Positions 37,964 through 46,552 of a stretch of 64,000 bases of DNA are shown in pieces (position 1 is the stretch's first letter; each line of letters opens with the position of its first letter). Location of the stretch: the NCBI RefSeq assembly GCF_002742625.1, contig NZ_PEBF01000001.1:2914001-2978000 (forward strand), given 5' to 3'. The stretch comes from Caulobacter sp. FWC2 (lineage in GTDB: Bacteria; Pseudomonadota; Alphaproteobacteria; Caulobacterales; Caulobacteraceae). Below the pieces are notes generated by a model. That model made no database searches, had not been told where the DNA came from, and saw only the letters and a program-made list of their open reading frames with translations. The position numbers and the translations under genes are program-made.

Positions 37964-38722
37964 TCAGAGACCGCCGCGCAAGAGTTTGAGATAGCCGCCG
38001 CTCATCAACGCCCTCCCCGCCTGAACCAGCCGAATGGTCGATGCCCTGACGGACGCGGTCTTCCACGCGCCCTCTTCCACCCTGCGTGTCCCGAACACGT
38101 GCTCGGCAATTGTCCGATAGCTGTCGCCTGCCAGGGCGCGGTCCAACGCGACAAGGCACCGGTCGAGGCGCGAGCGTTGCGCGCCCGTCAGGTGGGATTT
38201 CGGCGGCGGACGGCCAGCCGACAAACGTTCCAAGGCGTCGATGGCGCGCACCCGAAGACCCAAGTGCTCATCGTAGGAGAGCGCAACGATCAGCGGACCT
38301 TCAAGTGATCCGCCGCCTCGAACGAGAACCTGCAGCCCCCAATCGGTCCGAAGGTGAAGACCATCATCAGCGTGAACACGTCGCCCGTTGGGCAGCGATC
38401 GCGGTCCGGCGCCGACGGTATCGCCCAGCCTGACTTCGAGTGGCAGCACTACGCCTGGAGCGACTTCCGGCAACCAAAATACTTGGGCTTCCTCAGCGAT
38501 GAGCGCCGGGTCTGCCGCGAAACGCAGACCCCACCTCCTATCGATCGGCGCGAGCGGTTCGAGCCCTTCCCGCCGCCAAGACGCATAGGCGGAGCGATAG
38601 TCCGGGTTTCGTCGCAGGAATTCCCAGGCCAATGCCGGCGCGGAGAACCAATGTCTCGCGCCTCCGCCCCAGCTATTGCCGGGCGGCTGTCCTGCTCCCG
38701 ACGAGACAACGGACAAGGCCAT
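37964..38722 (-). CDS. DUF2285-type regulator-like protein of mobile elements
   Basis: 252 residues. The N-terminal ALAWEFLRRNPDYRSAYASW is the conserved start seen in DUF6499/DUF2285 proteins of alphaproteobacterial elements. The C-terminal ~90 residues (DRCLVALDRALAGDSYRTIAEHVFGTRRV...ASTIRLVQAGRALMSGGYLKLL) look like a DNA-binding DUF2285 domain. It begins the mobilisation operon and probably regulates it. Confidence 0.75.
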   Translation of the reverse strand: MALSVVSSGAGQPPGNSWGGGARHWFSAPALAWEFLRRNPDYRSAYASWRREGLEPLAPIDRRWGLRFAADPALIAEEAQVFWLPEVAPGVVLPLEVRLGDTVGAGPRSLPNGRRVHADDGLHLRTDWGLQVLVRGGGSLEGPLIVALSYDEHLGLRVRAIDALERLSAGRPPPKSHLTGAQRSRLDRCLVALDRALAGDSYRTIAEHVFGTRRVEEGAWKTASVRASTIRLVQAGRALMSGGYLKLLRGGL

Positions 38723-38880
38723 GCTTCCATGGCGCCAGACAGTTCATCGGTGCGCACAGCTAAGCCATAGAAAATTGTCTGCACTGACGCTGCGTGGAGG
38801 CATCTCGGCAGGGTTTCAGACAACGCGGTGAGATTCACCGCGCTCCGCTTGCTTTTTCACTGCACCTAAACTGGCAGAGT

Positions 38881-39222
38881 TTAGGCGGGCTTGAAACGAA
38901 GCGTTATGGCGAGGACCTCGTCGATCCACTCCAACTCTTCGGTCGTCAAACCAGATAGGCGCTGAACGATCCCCACAAGTGGATCCTCCCGCCCGTCTTT
39001 GATAGCGAACTCACCGACGCCGAATAGATCGCGCAAAGGCATATCGAAGACGGCGGCCAACCTAACGAGAGTTTCGAAAGTGGGCGCGTTGCTGCCGGCT
39101 TCCAAACTTTGCACTGTTCCAGGCTGACGATCGATCCTCTCGGCGAGCTGGGATTGAGTCAGCCCAAGCCGCTTGCGGTGATGTTTCACCACAGCGCCAA
39201 GCTGTTCCTCCACTTTCGCCAT
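38881..39222 (-). CDS. XRE-family HTH regulator
   Basis: 113 residues. A Cro/C1-type helix-turn-helix fills the first 65 (HHRKRLGLTQSQLAERIDRQPGTVQSLEAG). The C-terminal part is short and acidic. It is divergent from the ECF sigma gene, and the 150-bp gap between could contain operators for both. It may control either the mobile element or the lasso locus. Confidence 0.85.
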   Translation of the reverse strand: MAKVEEQLGAVVKHHRKRLGLTQSQLAERIDRQPGTVQSLEAGSNAPTFETLVRLAAVFDMPLRDLFGVGEFAIKDGREDPLVGIVQRLSGLTTEELEWIDEVLAITLRFKPA

Positions 39223-39374
39223 AAGCTCTGAAGCCCATCCGTTGCCCGCAACGGATGTTCAGCTAGGGCAATGAAACCACACAGACGCTCAAAACATATC
39301 TTTTCTGATTTTCTATCTTTCAAACTTGGTATTCACGTACGAATCTGTGGGCGATCGTAGTTCGGACTATCACC

Positions 39375-39881
39375 GTGGACGTGACCTCACCGCCTGCCCC
39401 GCCCCACCGCGCGCTCGTCGACTCGCTGGAACAGCTCTTCAAGCGGCACGACCGCTGGTTCCGGCCGATGATGCGTCGTCGTCACGGCGACGCGGCCGCG
39501 GAAGATCTGGTGCACGAGAGCTACCTGCGCGCGGCGCCCTATGCGGCGGCTGGGACGCTGCGGCATCCCGAGGCCCTGCTAATCCGGATCGCCGAGAACC
39601 TCGCGTCGAACATGCGGCGAGATCGCTATCGCGAGGTCACCCATGACCTTGGCGAAACCGCGCTCGAGAAGCTCGCATCGCCAGCGACCCAGGACCACGC
39701 GGTGACATTCAAACAGATCGTGCTGGCCCTCCCGACGGAGTTGCGCGATGTTTTCATGCTCAACCATGTGCACGGCATGACGTACGAGGAGATCGCCGTC
39801 CATTTGGGAATTCCGCGGACGACGGTGCACCATCGGATGCGTAAGGCCCTGGAGAAGACCTCGAAAGCGATGCGGGACTAA
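39375..39881 (+). CDS. ECF sigma factor (FecI-like)
   Basis: A 168-residue group IV sigma factor from a GTG at 39375. Region 2 is DAAAEDLVHESYLRAAPYAA with HPEALLIRIAENLASNMRRD; region 4 is LPTELRDVFMLNHVHGMTYEEIAVHLGIPRTTVHHRMRKAL. It is followed after 14 bp by an anti-sigma factor and then a TonB receptor with a signalling domain. It should transcribe the uptake genes when the receptor binds its ligand, here probably lasso peptide. Confidence 0.92.
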   Translation: MDVTSPPAPPHRALVDSLEQLFKRHDRWFRPMMRRRHGDAAAEDLVHESYLRAAPYAAAGTLRHPEALLIRIAENLASNMRRDRYREVTHDLGETALEKLASPATQDHAVTFKQIVLALPTELRDVFMLNHVHGMTYEEIAVHLGIPRTTVHHRMRKALEKTSKAMRD

Positions 39882-39895
39882 GGCGGAAGCTCGAC

Positions 39896-40891
39896 ATGAT
39901 CGATGACCGACGACAGGCCCTCCGCCGGGAAAAAGAAGCGGCTGCCTGGTTTACGGTGCTCAACGACGCGGCCGGCGAAGTCGAGAACGAAGACCTCGAA
40001 AAGTTCGACAAATGGATCCAGCGCGACGGCAATCGCGCCGCCTATCGGCGAATCGAGGACATCAGCAGCACCGCGAGCGGCCTTCGAGACGACCCGGAGC
40101 TGCAAGCTGCGGCGCGCGAAGCCTTTGCTCGACCCAGGCCCAAGCGCTCTACTGCATCGCGCTTCAGCCTGCGCGATACCCGTCTCTGGGGCGGGGTGGC
40201 GTTCGCCGGGGCGGTGGCCGCGGCGCTTGTGGTGTTGGTCGGCGGCCAAGCCAAGACTTACCAGACCGAGGTCGGTGGGCGCCTGACCGCGCACCTCGAC
40301 GACGGATCTACCGTACAATTGAACACCGACACGCGGCTGAGCGTCAGGTTTACCCACGGCGCGCGCCAGCTCGAACTGGTCAAGGGCCAAGCGTTTTTCG
40401 ACGTCGCCCATGACGCAAATCGTCCGTTCCTCGTCACGGCCGGACCCATGGAAGTGCGCGCTGTCGGCACGCGCTTCGATGTGCGGCACGATGGCCCCGG
40501 CGCTTCCGTGGTTCTGGCTCAAGGCCAAGTCCGCGTGCGGGGCGACGCCCCGAACGCCGCTTGGACGCTCTCGCCGGGACAAGGCCTCGTTCTGCAGCCG
40601 GGCGGCAAGGCGCATCCTGAGCGCGTCGATGTCGCGAGCCTGACGGGATGGACCAACAACGTCATCACCTTCCAGGACGTGAAGCTGATCGACGCGGTGG
40701 CGGAGATGAACCGCTACGCGCGCAGCAAGATCACGCTGGCGCCAGGGGTCCCCAGCCAAGCCAAGATGAACGGATTATTTTCGCCAGGCGAGCAACGCGA
40801 GTTCGTCGACGCCGCGGTCGCGAGCTTCAATCTGGAGGCTGTGCACAAACCCGACGGCGGCGTGGAACTACGGCCACGCTCTGGCGCTTGA
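39896..40891 (+). CDS. FecR-like anti-sigma factor
   Basis: 331 residues: a cytoplasmic N-terminal domain (AAAWFTVLNDAAGEVENEDLEKFDKWI), a single membrane helix (~97-118), then the periplasmic FecR domain (RLTAHLDDGSTVQLNTDTRLSV...ELVKGQAFFDVAHD) and an STN-like C-terminal region. It should hold the ECF sigma factor and pass the receptor's signal. Confidence 0.92.
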   Translation: MIDDRRQALRREKEAAAWFTVLNDAAGEVENEDLEKFDKWIQRDGNRAAYRRIEDISSTASGLRDDPELQAAAREAFARPRPKRSTASRFSLRDTRLWGGVAFAGAVAAALVVLVGGQAKTYQTEVGGRLTAHLDDGSTVQLNTDTRLSVRFTHGARQLELVKGQAFFDVAHDANRPFLVTAGPMEVRAVGTRFDVRHDGPGASVVLAQGQVRVRGDAPNAAWTLSPGQGLVLQPGGKAHPERVDVASLTGWTNNVITFQDVKLIDAVAEMNRYARSKITLAPGVPSQAKMNGLFSPGEQREFVDAAVASFNLEAVHKPDGGVELRPRSGA

Positions 40892-41010
40892 TGACATAAT
40901 TATTTCGCGGACCCGCTACCAACGGTCCGCCCCTCGCGTGTCTCCACCCGAAAGCACGCCGGTTCAAAGCGCATCATAAGGATCGCGGCCGGCGTCTCCC
41001 GGGGGTTTGT

Positions 41011-44000
41011 ATGAGTCGGTTTTCCAAGCGTTTGTTGATCAGTTCGGCGTTGACGGTGCTCATGTTCGGCTCGGCGCAGGCGTCTTACGCTGCGCCGCCG
41101 TCGGCGACCGAACAGCGTAAGACCTTCTCGATCCCCTCCGGACCGCTGAACAACGCGCTGCTACGGCTGGCTCAGCAAGGCGGCGTGCGCATCATGTTCC
41201 CCAGCGCGCTAGTCGCCGGACGCTCGGCGGCGGCGATCAACGGCCAAATGTCTGTAAATGAAGCGCTCGATCGGTTGCTCGCGGGCACTGACCTTGAGGC
41301 CCAGCAGCCACGCCCCGGCATCATCACCTTGCGGGCTCGATCGGTGCCGACGCCGCGCAAGCGCGCCTCCGTGACGGGTGTCGCCGCGCGGGAGGCGGCC
41401 GAACCGCTCAGAACGCAGCCGGCGGCGGACAATCAGGAGGTCACTGCGGTGGATGAGGTTGTCGTCGGCAGCCACATTCGAGGCGTCAAGGACGGCCCTT
41501 CTCCGGTCATCGTCCTGGGTCGTGAGGATATCGACCGCGGTGGCTATGCGACCGTGGCCGACGCCCTGACGAGCCTGCCCCAAGCCTTCGGCGGTACGAC
41601 GGCCGATGACGTGCTGATGGTGGGATCCGATCCAACCAACACAAACAGCGGCTTCTCCACGGCCGTGAACCTGCGCGGCCTCGGCGCAGACGCGACGCTG
41701 GTCCTGATCAACGGTCGCCGGATGGCCGGTGCGGGCCTGATGGGCGACTTCGCCGATGTGTCGATGATCCCGCTCTCGGCCGTGGCTCGCATCGAAGTGC
41801 TGACCGATGGCGCCTCGGCGCTCTATGGCTCGGACGCTGTCGGCGGCGTGGTCAATGTGGTGATGCGAGATCGCTTCGACGGCGTCGAGACCCGTGCGCG
41901 CATCGGCGGTTCGACCCACGGCGACCTTGGCCAATACCAAGTCGCTCAGACCTTTGGCAAAAGCTGGGCCAGCGGTTCCGTGCTGCTGTCTGCGGAGTTT
42001 CAGCGACGCAATAGCCTGGCCGCTTCTGCTCGCGACTATACCGCCAACGTCGATCTACGCCCGCTCGGCGGCACCGATCACCGGCTATTCTACAGCCAGC
42101 CAGGCACCGTGCTGACAGTCGATCCGGTCACCTTCTCTCTGGTGCCAAGCTACGCGATACCGTCTGGCCAGGATGGGACGCACCTCACGCCCTCCAGCTT
42201 TTTGCCAGGGCAGAAGAACCTCGCGAACTATCGCGAAGGGAGCGACATCCTGCCGACCCAGGAGCGGGGCAGCGTTTATCTCGCTGCATCTCAGGATATC
42301 GGGCGCCACGTCACGCTGAACGCGGAGGTGCGCTATAGCGACCGTCGCTTTTCCACCACCGGCTATGCGCCGCTGGCGGCCCTGACCGTCACAAGCAAGA
42401 ACCCCTACTTCGTGTCGCCGAATGGCGCGTCGAGCAACTACATCGCCTACTCGTTCGCCAACGACACCGGCGGCACAACGTCGGCGGGCGAGGTGCAGAG
42501 CCGCAGCCTGACCCTGGGCGCCAAGGTCGATCTTCCAGCGACTTGGCGGCTCGACGTCTATGGGCTGCACGCCGAGGAACTGGGGTCCTATCGCGCATCC
42601 GGCTTGCTGAACTCGACCTTCCTGAATGAGGCCCTCGGCAGCACCGCCGATAATCCGGCAACCGCCTACAGCGCGCCGCGAGATGGCTATTTCAACCCGT
42701 ACATCGGGACCGGGCGCAACAACGCCACGGTGCTGGCCTTCGTCACCCAGGCCTATCAGCTGACCCAAACGGTGGGTCGGCTTGATGCGGCGAGCGTATC
42801 GGCAGACGGCCCGCTTTGGCGGCTGCCGGCCGGCGCGATCCGGCTCGCGGTCGGGGCGCAGGTGCGCACCGAGGGGTTGAAGAACACCGGCTGGGCCTGG
42901 TCGTCGGGGCTGACGGCCTACCGCACCACGCTACGTCGAGGCGACCGGACGGTCGGCTCGCTTTACGCCGAGCTACGGGCGCCGTTGTTCGGTGACGCCT
43001 ACCGACTCCCCGGCCTTGAGAGGCTCGAACTGTCAGCGGCAGTCCGAACCGAGCACTACGAGGGGGGCCTCAAAAGCACGGTTCCAAAGTTCGGCGTGAT
43101 CTGGTCCCCGCTCACCGACTGGACGGTGAAGGGCACCTATGGGCGCTCGTTCAGAGCCCCGTCCCTGGGCGAACTGAACGATGCTCAAAAGGCCTCGCCG
43201 ACCAACCTGACGGTCAATGGCGCCAATGTCCTGACGCTGCTGCTCATTGGCGGCAATCCCAATCTGCGCCCGGAAACGGCGACCTCCTGGTCGGCTGGCC
43301 TAGAGTATGCGCCCGCCGCCCACCCCGAGCTTCGGGTCGCCGCCACGCTGTTCGACACCAAGTTCCAGCAACGCATCGGCCAGCCGGCGCTCAACAACCT
43401 CTCGACCGTCCTGACAGCCAGCGACCTGGCGCCGTTCCGTCAGTTCATCAACCCGGCCAGCAACGCCGCCGACCTGGCGTTGGTGCAGTCTTACCTGCAG
43501 CTGAGCACTTCGGCATCGGCTTCGCTCTACCCGCCGCAGGCCTACAACGCGATCGCCGACGCCCGCTATGTCAACACAGGGACGTTTGCGGTGCGTGGTC
43601 TTGACCTCACCGGGAGCTATCGGCTGACGGCCCACAACGACCCCGTCGTTCTCAGCGGAAATCTCTCCTGGCTGATGTCTTACTCGCGCCAGATCACCAC
43701 CGCGGCGCAAAAGACCGAACTGGTTGGGACGGCGGAAAACCCGGCCGACCTGCGGGTACGGGCTTCGGCGGCCTGGACGCATGGCGACCTGACCAGCACG
43801 CTTTCGCTCAACCACACCGGAGACCTCTACACGAGCGCCGGGCTGCGCCTCCCGAGCCAGACCACCGCCGACCTGCAACTGCAATATGTGTCGCCGGCCA
43901 AGGACGGACCGCTGCGCGGCCTGAACCTGGCGCTGACCGTCCAGAACCTCTTCGATAACAACCCGCCCTTCTATGACTCGCCCCAGGCCGTGGGTTTCGA

Positions 44001-44061
44001 CGCCGCCAACTACGACGTCATGGGGCGCGTCGTGGCGCTGCAACTGACCAAGACCTGGTAG
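41011..44061 (+). CDS. TonB-dependent receptor with N-terminal STN signalling domain
   Basis: A 1016-residue outer-membrane protein with a signal peptide ending SAQASYAA. An STN domain follows (FSIPSGPLNNALLRLAQQGGVRIMFPS...SVNEALDRLLAGTDLEAQ), then the plug (SPVIVLGREDIDRGGYATVADALTSLPQ) and a 22-strand barrel with terminal ...VALQLTKTW. The STN makes it a FecA-type transducer. In several alphaproteobacterial lasso clusters a receptor of this type sits beside the isopeptidase and is thought to import the peptide. Confidence 0.93.
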   Translation: MSRFSKRLLISSALTVLMFGSAQASYAAPPSATEQRKTFSIPSGPLNNALLRLAQQGGVRIMFPSALVAGRSAAAINGQMSVNEALDRLLAGTDLEAQQPRPGIITLRARSVPTPRKRASVTGVAAREAAEPLRTQPAADNQEVTAVDEVVVGSHIRGVKDGPSPVIVLGREDIDRGGYATVADALTSLPQAFGGTTADDVLMVGSDPTNTNSGFSTAVNLRGLGADATLVLINGRRMAGAGLMGDFADVSMIPLSAVARIEVLTDGASALYGSDAVGGVVNVVMRDRFDGVETRARIGGSTHGDLGQYQVAQTFGKSWASGSVLLSAEFQRRNSLAASARDYTANVDLRPLGGTDHRLFYSQPGTVLTVDPVTFSLVPSYAIPSGQDGTHLTPSSFLPGQKNLANYREGSDILPTQERGSVYLAASQDIGRHVTLNAEVRYSDRRFSTTGYAPLAALTVTSKNPYFVSPNGASSNYIAYSFANDTGGTTSAGEVQSRSLTLGAKVDLPATWRLDVYGLHAEELGSYRASGLLNSTFLNEALGSTADNPATAYSAPRDGYFNPYIGTGRNNATVLAFVTQAYQLTQTVGRLDAASVSADGPLWRLPAGAIRLAVGAQVRTEGLKNTGWAWSSGLTAYRTTLRRGDRTVGSLYAELRAPLFGDAYRLPGLERLELSAAVRTEHYEGGLKSTVPKFGVIWSPLTDWTVKGTYGRSFRAPSLGELNDAQKASPTNLTVNGANVLTLLLIGGNPNLRPETATSWSAGLEYAPAAHPELRVAATLFDTKFQQRIGQPALNNLSTVLTASDLAPFRQFINPASNAADLALVQSYLQLSTSASASLYPPQAYNAIADARYVNTGTFAVRGLDLTGSYRLTAHNDPVVLSGNLSWLMSYSRQITTAAQKTELVGTAENPADLRVRASAAWTHGDLTSTLSLNHTGDLYTSAGLRLPSQTTADLQLQYVSPAKDGPLRGLNLALTVQNLFDNNPPFYDSPQAVGFDAANYDVMGRVVALQLTKTW

Positions 44062-44101
44062 CGCGCTCCGCCCCACCCATCACACCAGAGGATTTAAAGC
44101 C

Positions 44102-46552
44102 ATGCGAGTTTTCGCAGGGGTGGCGCTTGCCTGCGCGCTCACCGCCACCCAGGCCGCCGCCGAGCGTCCTTTCACCATCGAGGACCAGTTATCCATCCAG
44201 GACTTTGGGCGGGTCGCCTTTTCCCCGGACGGACGCTGGTTGGTCGCTGAGCGATACGGGCGCTGGAAAGACGCCCCTACGTTCGATCACGAGTTTCTCG
44301 ATCATCAGACCAGCAGCCGGATCTTCGTCACCGACCTGAGCACGGACGGCCCACCGCGTCCGCTGCTCGCCGAGGACCGGAAAGCCGGCGATACATTCGG
44401 CGCCTTCTCGCCGGATGGCGCGCGGGTCTTGGTCTTTCGGCAAAAGGGACACCGGCGGGAGATGGGCGTGGCTGCCCTGGCGACCGGGGCCGTGATGTGG
44501 TCGGGGTTGACCGCCGACCCGGAGGTTTGGTCTGCTCAGGTGCGCTGGCGAAACACCCATCAGGTCGTCCTGATAGCTCGCGCGCCGGACGCGCCGTCCA
44601 TACTTCTTGGCGCCGGCTGGCAAACCCAGGCGCGCACCCAGGAGGCGTGGGCGGCCATGGGCCGAGGCGAATATTCGGGTGTGACGCTTGGCGCAGCCCG
44701 GTACGCCGGCTTGAACCCGCCGCCACCCGACTACAGCCTCACTCTGTTTGACATCACGACCGGGCGGTCCCGCGTTCTGGCCGTCGGCGCCTTCTTCGAA
44801 ATGCTGATCTCGCCCGATGGCAGGACCGTCGCTGTCAGCCAGGAGGGCGAGCTGACGCAGCCCGACGCTTCCCTTCCGGTGGTGCGCTTTTCCAGTCCCC
44901 ACCGTCGGCGGCGCCTTACCCTGGTTGACCTCGACACCGGCGCGGTGAAGCGGCCCTGCCCCCAGTGTGATCTGGCTCCGGGGACCTGGGCCTGGTCTCC
45001 GGACGGGAAGACGCTGGTGGCGGCGGCGCGCGATCGCCCGGGCTTCGACGCCTCATACGGCTACTGGCGCTTCGACGCCCGAGGCGCGGCGGCTGCGCTG
45101 GCGCCTGAGCTGCGGGTCAATCTGGTGGTGGGCGGCGGCATTTCGAACCTGACAGGGCAAGTCGCCTGGTTGGGCGGTGACCCGATCATCCTGGCGAAGG
45201 CCGAGGGCGGGCAACGTCCTGATTGGTGGAAGATAACGGCTCATGGTCCGGCAAATCTCACAGGGGCCTTCAGCCCGCCCCAGGGTCGGGCCCTGGCCTT
45301 CGACAGCCATGGCGTCCTCCTCAACAGCGCGTCCGGGCTCGTACGCCTGTCGCCCGATGGGCGCGCCCGCGTTCTCGTCCCCCCGTCGATCGCCTGGCAG
45401 TCCGCCCGGACTCTCCCCGGCGCGTCCTCCGACCAGATCATCGGAAAATTCGAGGACGGTGGTCGGGTCATGACGCCTGACGGGCGGATGCAGTCGGCCG
45501 CTGCGGTTCCGACAAGCGCGCGGCTGATGGCGACGTCTCGCAACGGCTATGTCGCCGCGATCGTCAAGGACGCCCACGGGCTCAAGACCCTGACGGTCTA
45601 TCGGCCCAAGGCCGCGCCGCGTCCGCTGCTGACCATCAACCGCGAGCTCGCCGACGTCGCCTTCGCCCAGCCCGTGCCGATCCATCATGAGGGCGCGCGT
45701 GGCGCCGCGTTGACGAGCTGGCTCTACCTGCCTCCCGAGCACAAGATCGGCGATGATCGGCCCTTGATCATCGTCCCCTATGCCGGCGACCGTTACGACC
45801 AGCCGCTAGGCCGGTTCGAGCCAGGGTCGGTCTCCCCGCTGACAAATGTCCAGCTGATGGTGGCCAAGGGCTATGCGGTCCTTGTTCCGAGCCTGCCGGT
45901 CGGCCTGGACGACGAGCCGTCGGCGGGTCTGGCCGACGCGATCTTGGCGGTCGTCGACGCCGCTCACGCCCAGCACCCGGAGTTCTCACCCAACCGGCTG
46001 GCGGTCTGGGGTCATAGCTACGGTGGCTGGACGACGCTGATGGCTGGTGCGCAGTCCCCACGCTTCAAGGCCTTGATCGCGTCGGCTCCGACGACGGACT
46101 TGGTCACCATGCACAGCAGCCTGCGGCTGGCCAGCTTTGCGGTTCCTGAAGTTTACATGACCTTGACCGGCATGCAGGGCTGGGCCGAGGGCGGTCAGGG
46201 CAGAATGGGCGGTCCGCCTTGGGCGGCGCTCGACCGCTATGTTCGAAACAGCCCGTTGCTCCAGGCCGACAAGATCACCGCGCCGGTGATGTTGATCTAT
46301 GGGGACATGGATTTCGACCCGACCCAGGTGGCGGCCATGTTCGAGAGTCTGTCGCGGCAGGGCAAAGACGTCCAACTGCTTTTCTACCGCGGCGAAGGCC
46401 ATGTCGTGGTCAATCCGGCGAACCTGCGCGACCTCCATCAGCGTGCGTTCGCATTCCTGGCTGACGCGTTAGGCCCGGTCGCGCCACCCTCAACACCGAA
46501 GGTCGGCGGCGGCGGCGTGGCAGCGTCGCCGGCGATACGACCCTCCCAATGA
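44102..46552 (+). CDS. Lasso peptide isopeptidase (prolyl-oligopeptidase family)
   Basis: 816 residues with a signal peptide (AGVALACALTATQAAA), a beta-propeller region (~30-530) and an alpha/beta-hydrolase domain. Catalytic residues: Ser639 in VWGHSYGGWT, Asp737 in YGDMDFDP and His767 in GEGHVVV. The plan matches the astexin isopeptidase AtxE2, which opens the isopeptide ring of its lasso peptide. It lies 40 bp after the receptor in the same operon. Its last 115 bp overlap the end of the convergent cyclase gene. Confidence 0.88.
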   Translation: MRVFAGVALACALTATQAAAERPFTIEDQLSIQDFGRVAFSPDGRWLVAERYGRWKDAPTFDHEFLDHQTSSRIFVTDLSTDGPPRPLLAEDRKAGDTFGAFSPDGARVLVFRQKGHRREMGVAALATGAVMWSGLTADPEVWSAQVRWRNTHQVVLIARAPDAPSILLGAGWQTQARTQEAWAAMGRGEYSGVTLGAARYAGLNPPPPDYSLTLFDITTGRSRVLAVGAFFEMLISPDGRTVAVSQEGELTQPDASLPVVRFSSPHRRRRLTLVDLDTGAVKRPCPQCDLAPGTWAWSPDGKTLVAAARDRPGFDASYGYWRFDARGAAAALAPELRVNLVVGGGISNLTGQVAWLGGDPIILAKAEGGQRPDWWKITAHGPANLTGAFSPPQGRALAFDSHGVLLNSASGLVRLSPDGRARVLVPPSIAWQSARTLPGASSDQIIGKFEDGGRVMTPDGRMQSAAAVPTSARLMATSRNGYVAAIVKDAHGLKTLTVYRPKAAPRPLLTINRELADVAFAQPVPIHHEGARGAALTSWLYLPPEHKIGDDRPLIIVPYAGDRYDQPLGRFEPGSVSPLTNVQLMVAKGYAVLVPSLPVGLDDEPSAGLADAILAVVDAAHAQHPEFSPNRLAVWGHSYGGWTTLMAGAQSPRFKALIASAPTTDLVTMHSSLRLASFAVPEVYMTLTGMQGWAEGGQGRMGGPPWAALDRYVRNSPLLQADKITAPVMLIYGDMDFDPTQVAAMFESLSRQGKDVQLLFYRGEGHVVVNPANLRDLHQRAFAFLADALGPVAPPSTPKVGGGGVAASPAIRPSQ

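Noticed and set aside
28914..38722. Complete conjugative element
   Set aside because: Relaxase, coupling protein, TraF and transglycosylase are present but no trb/virB channel genes occur in the window, so only mobilisation is supported.
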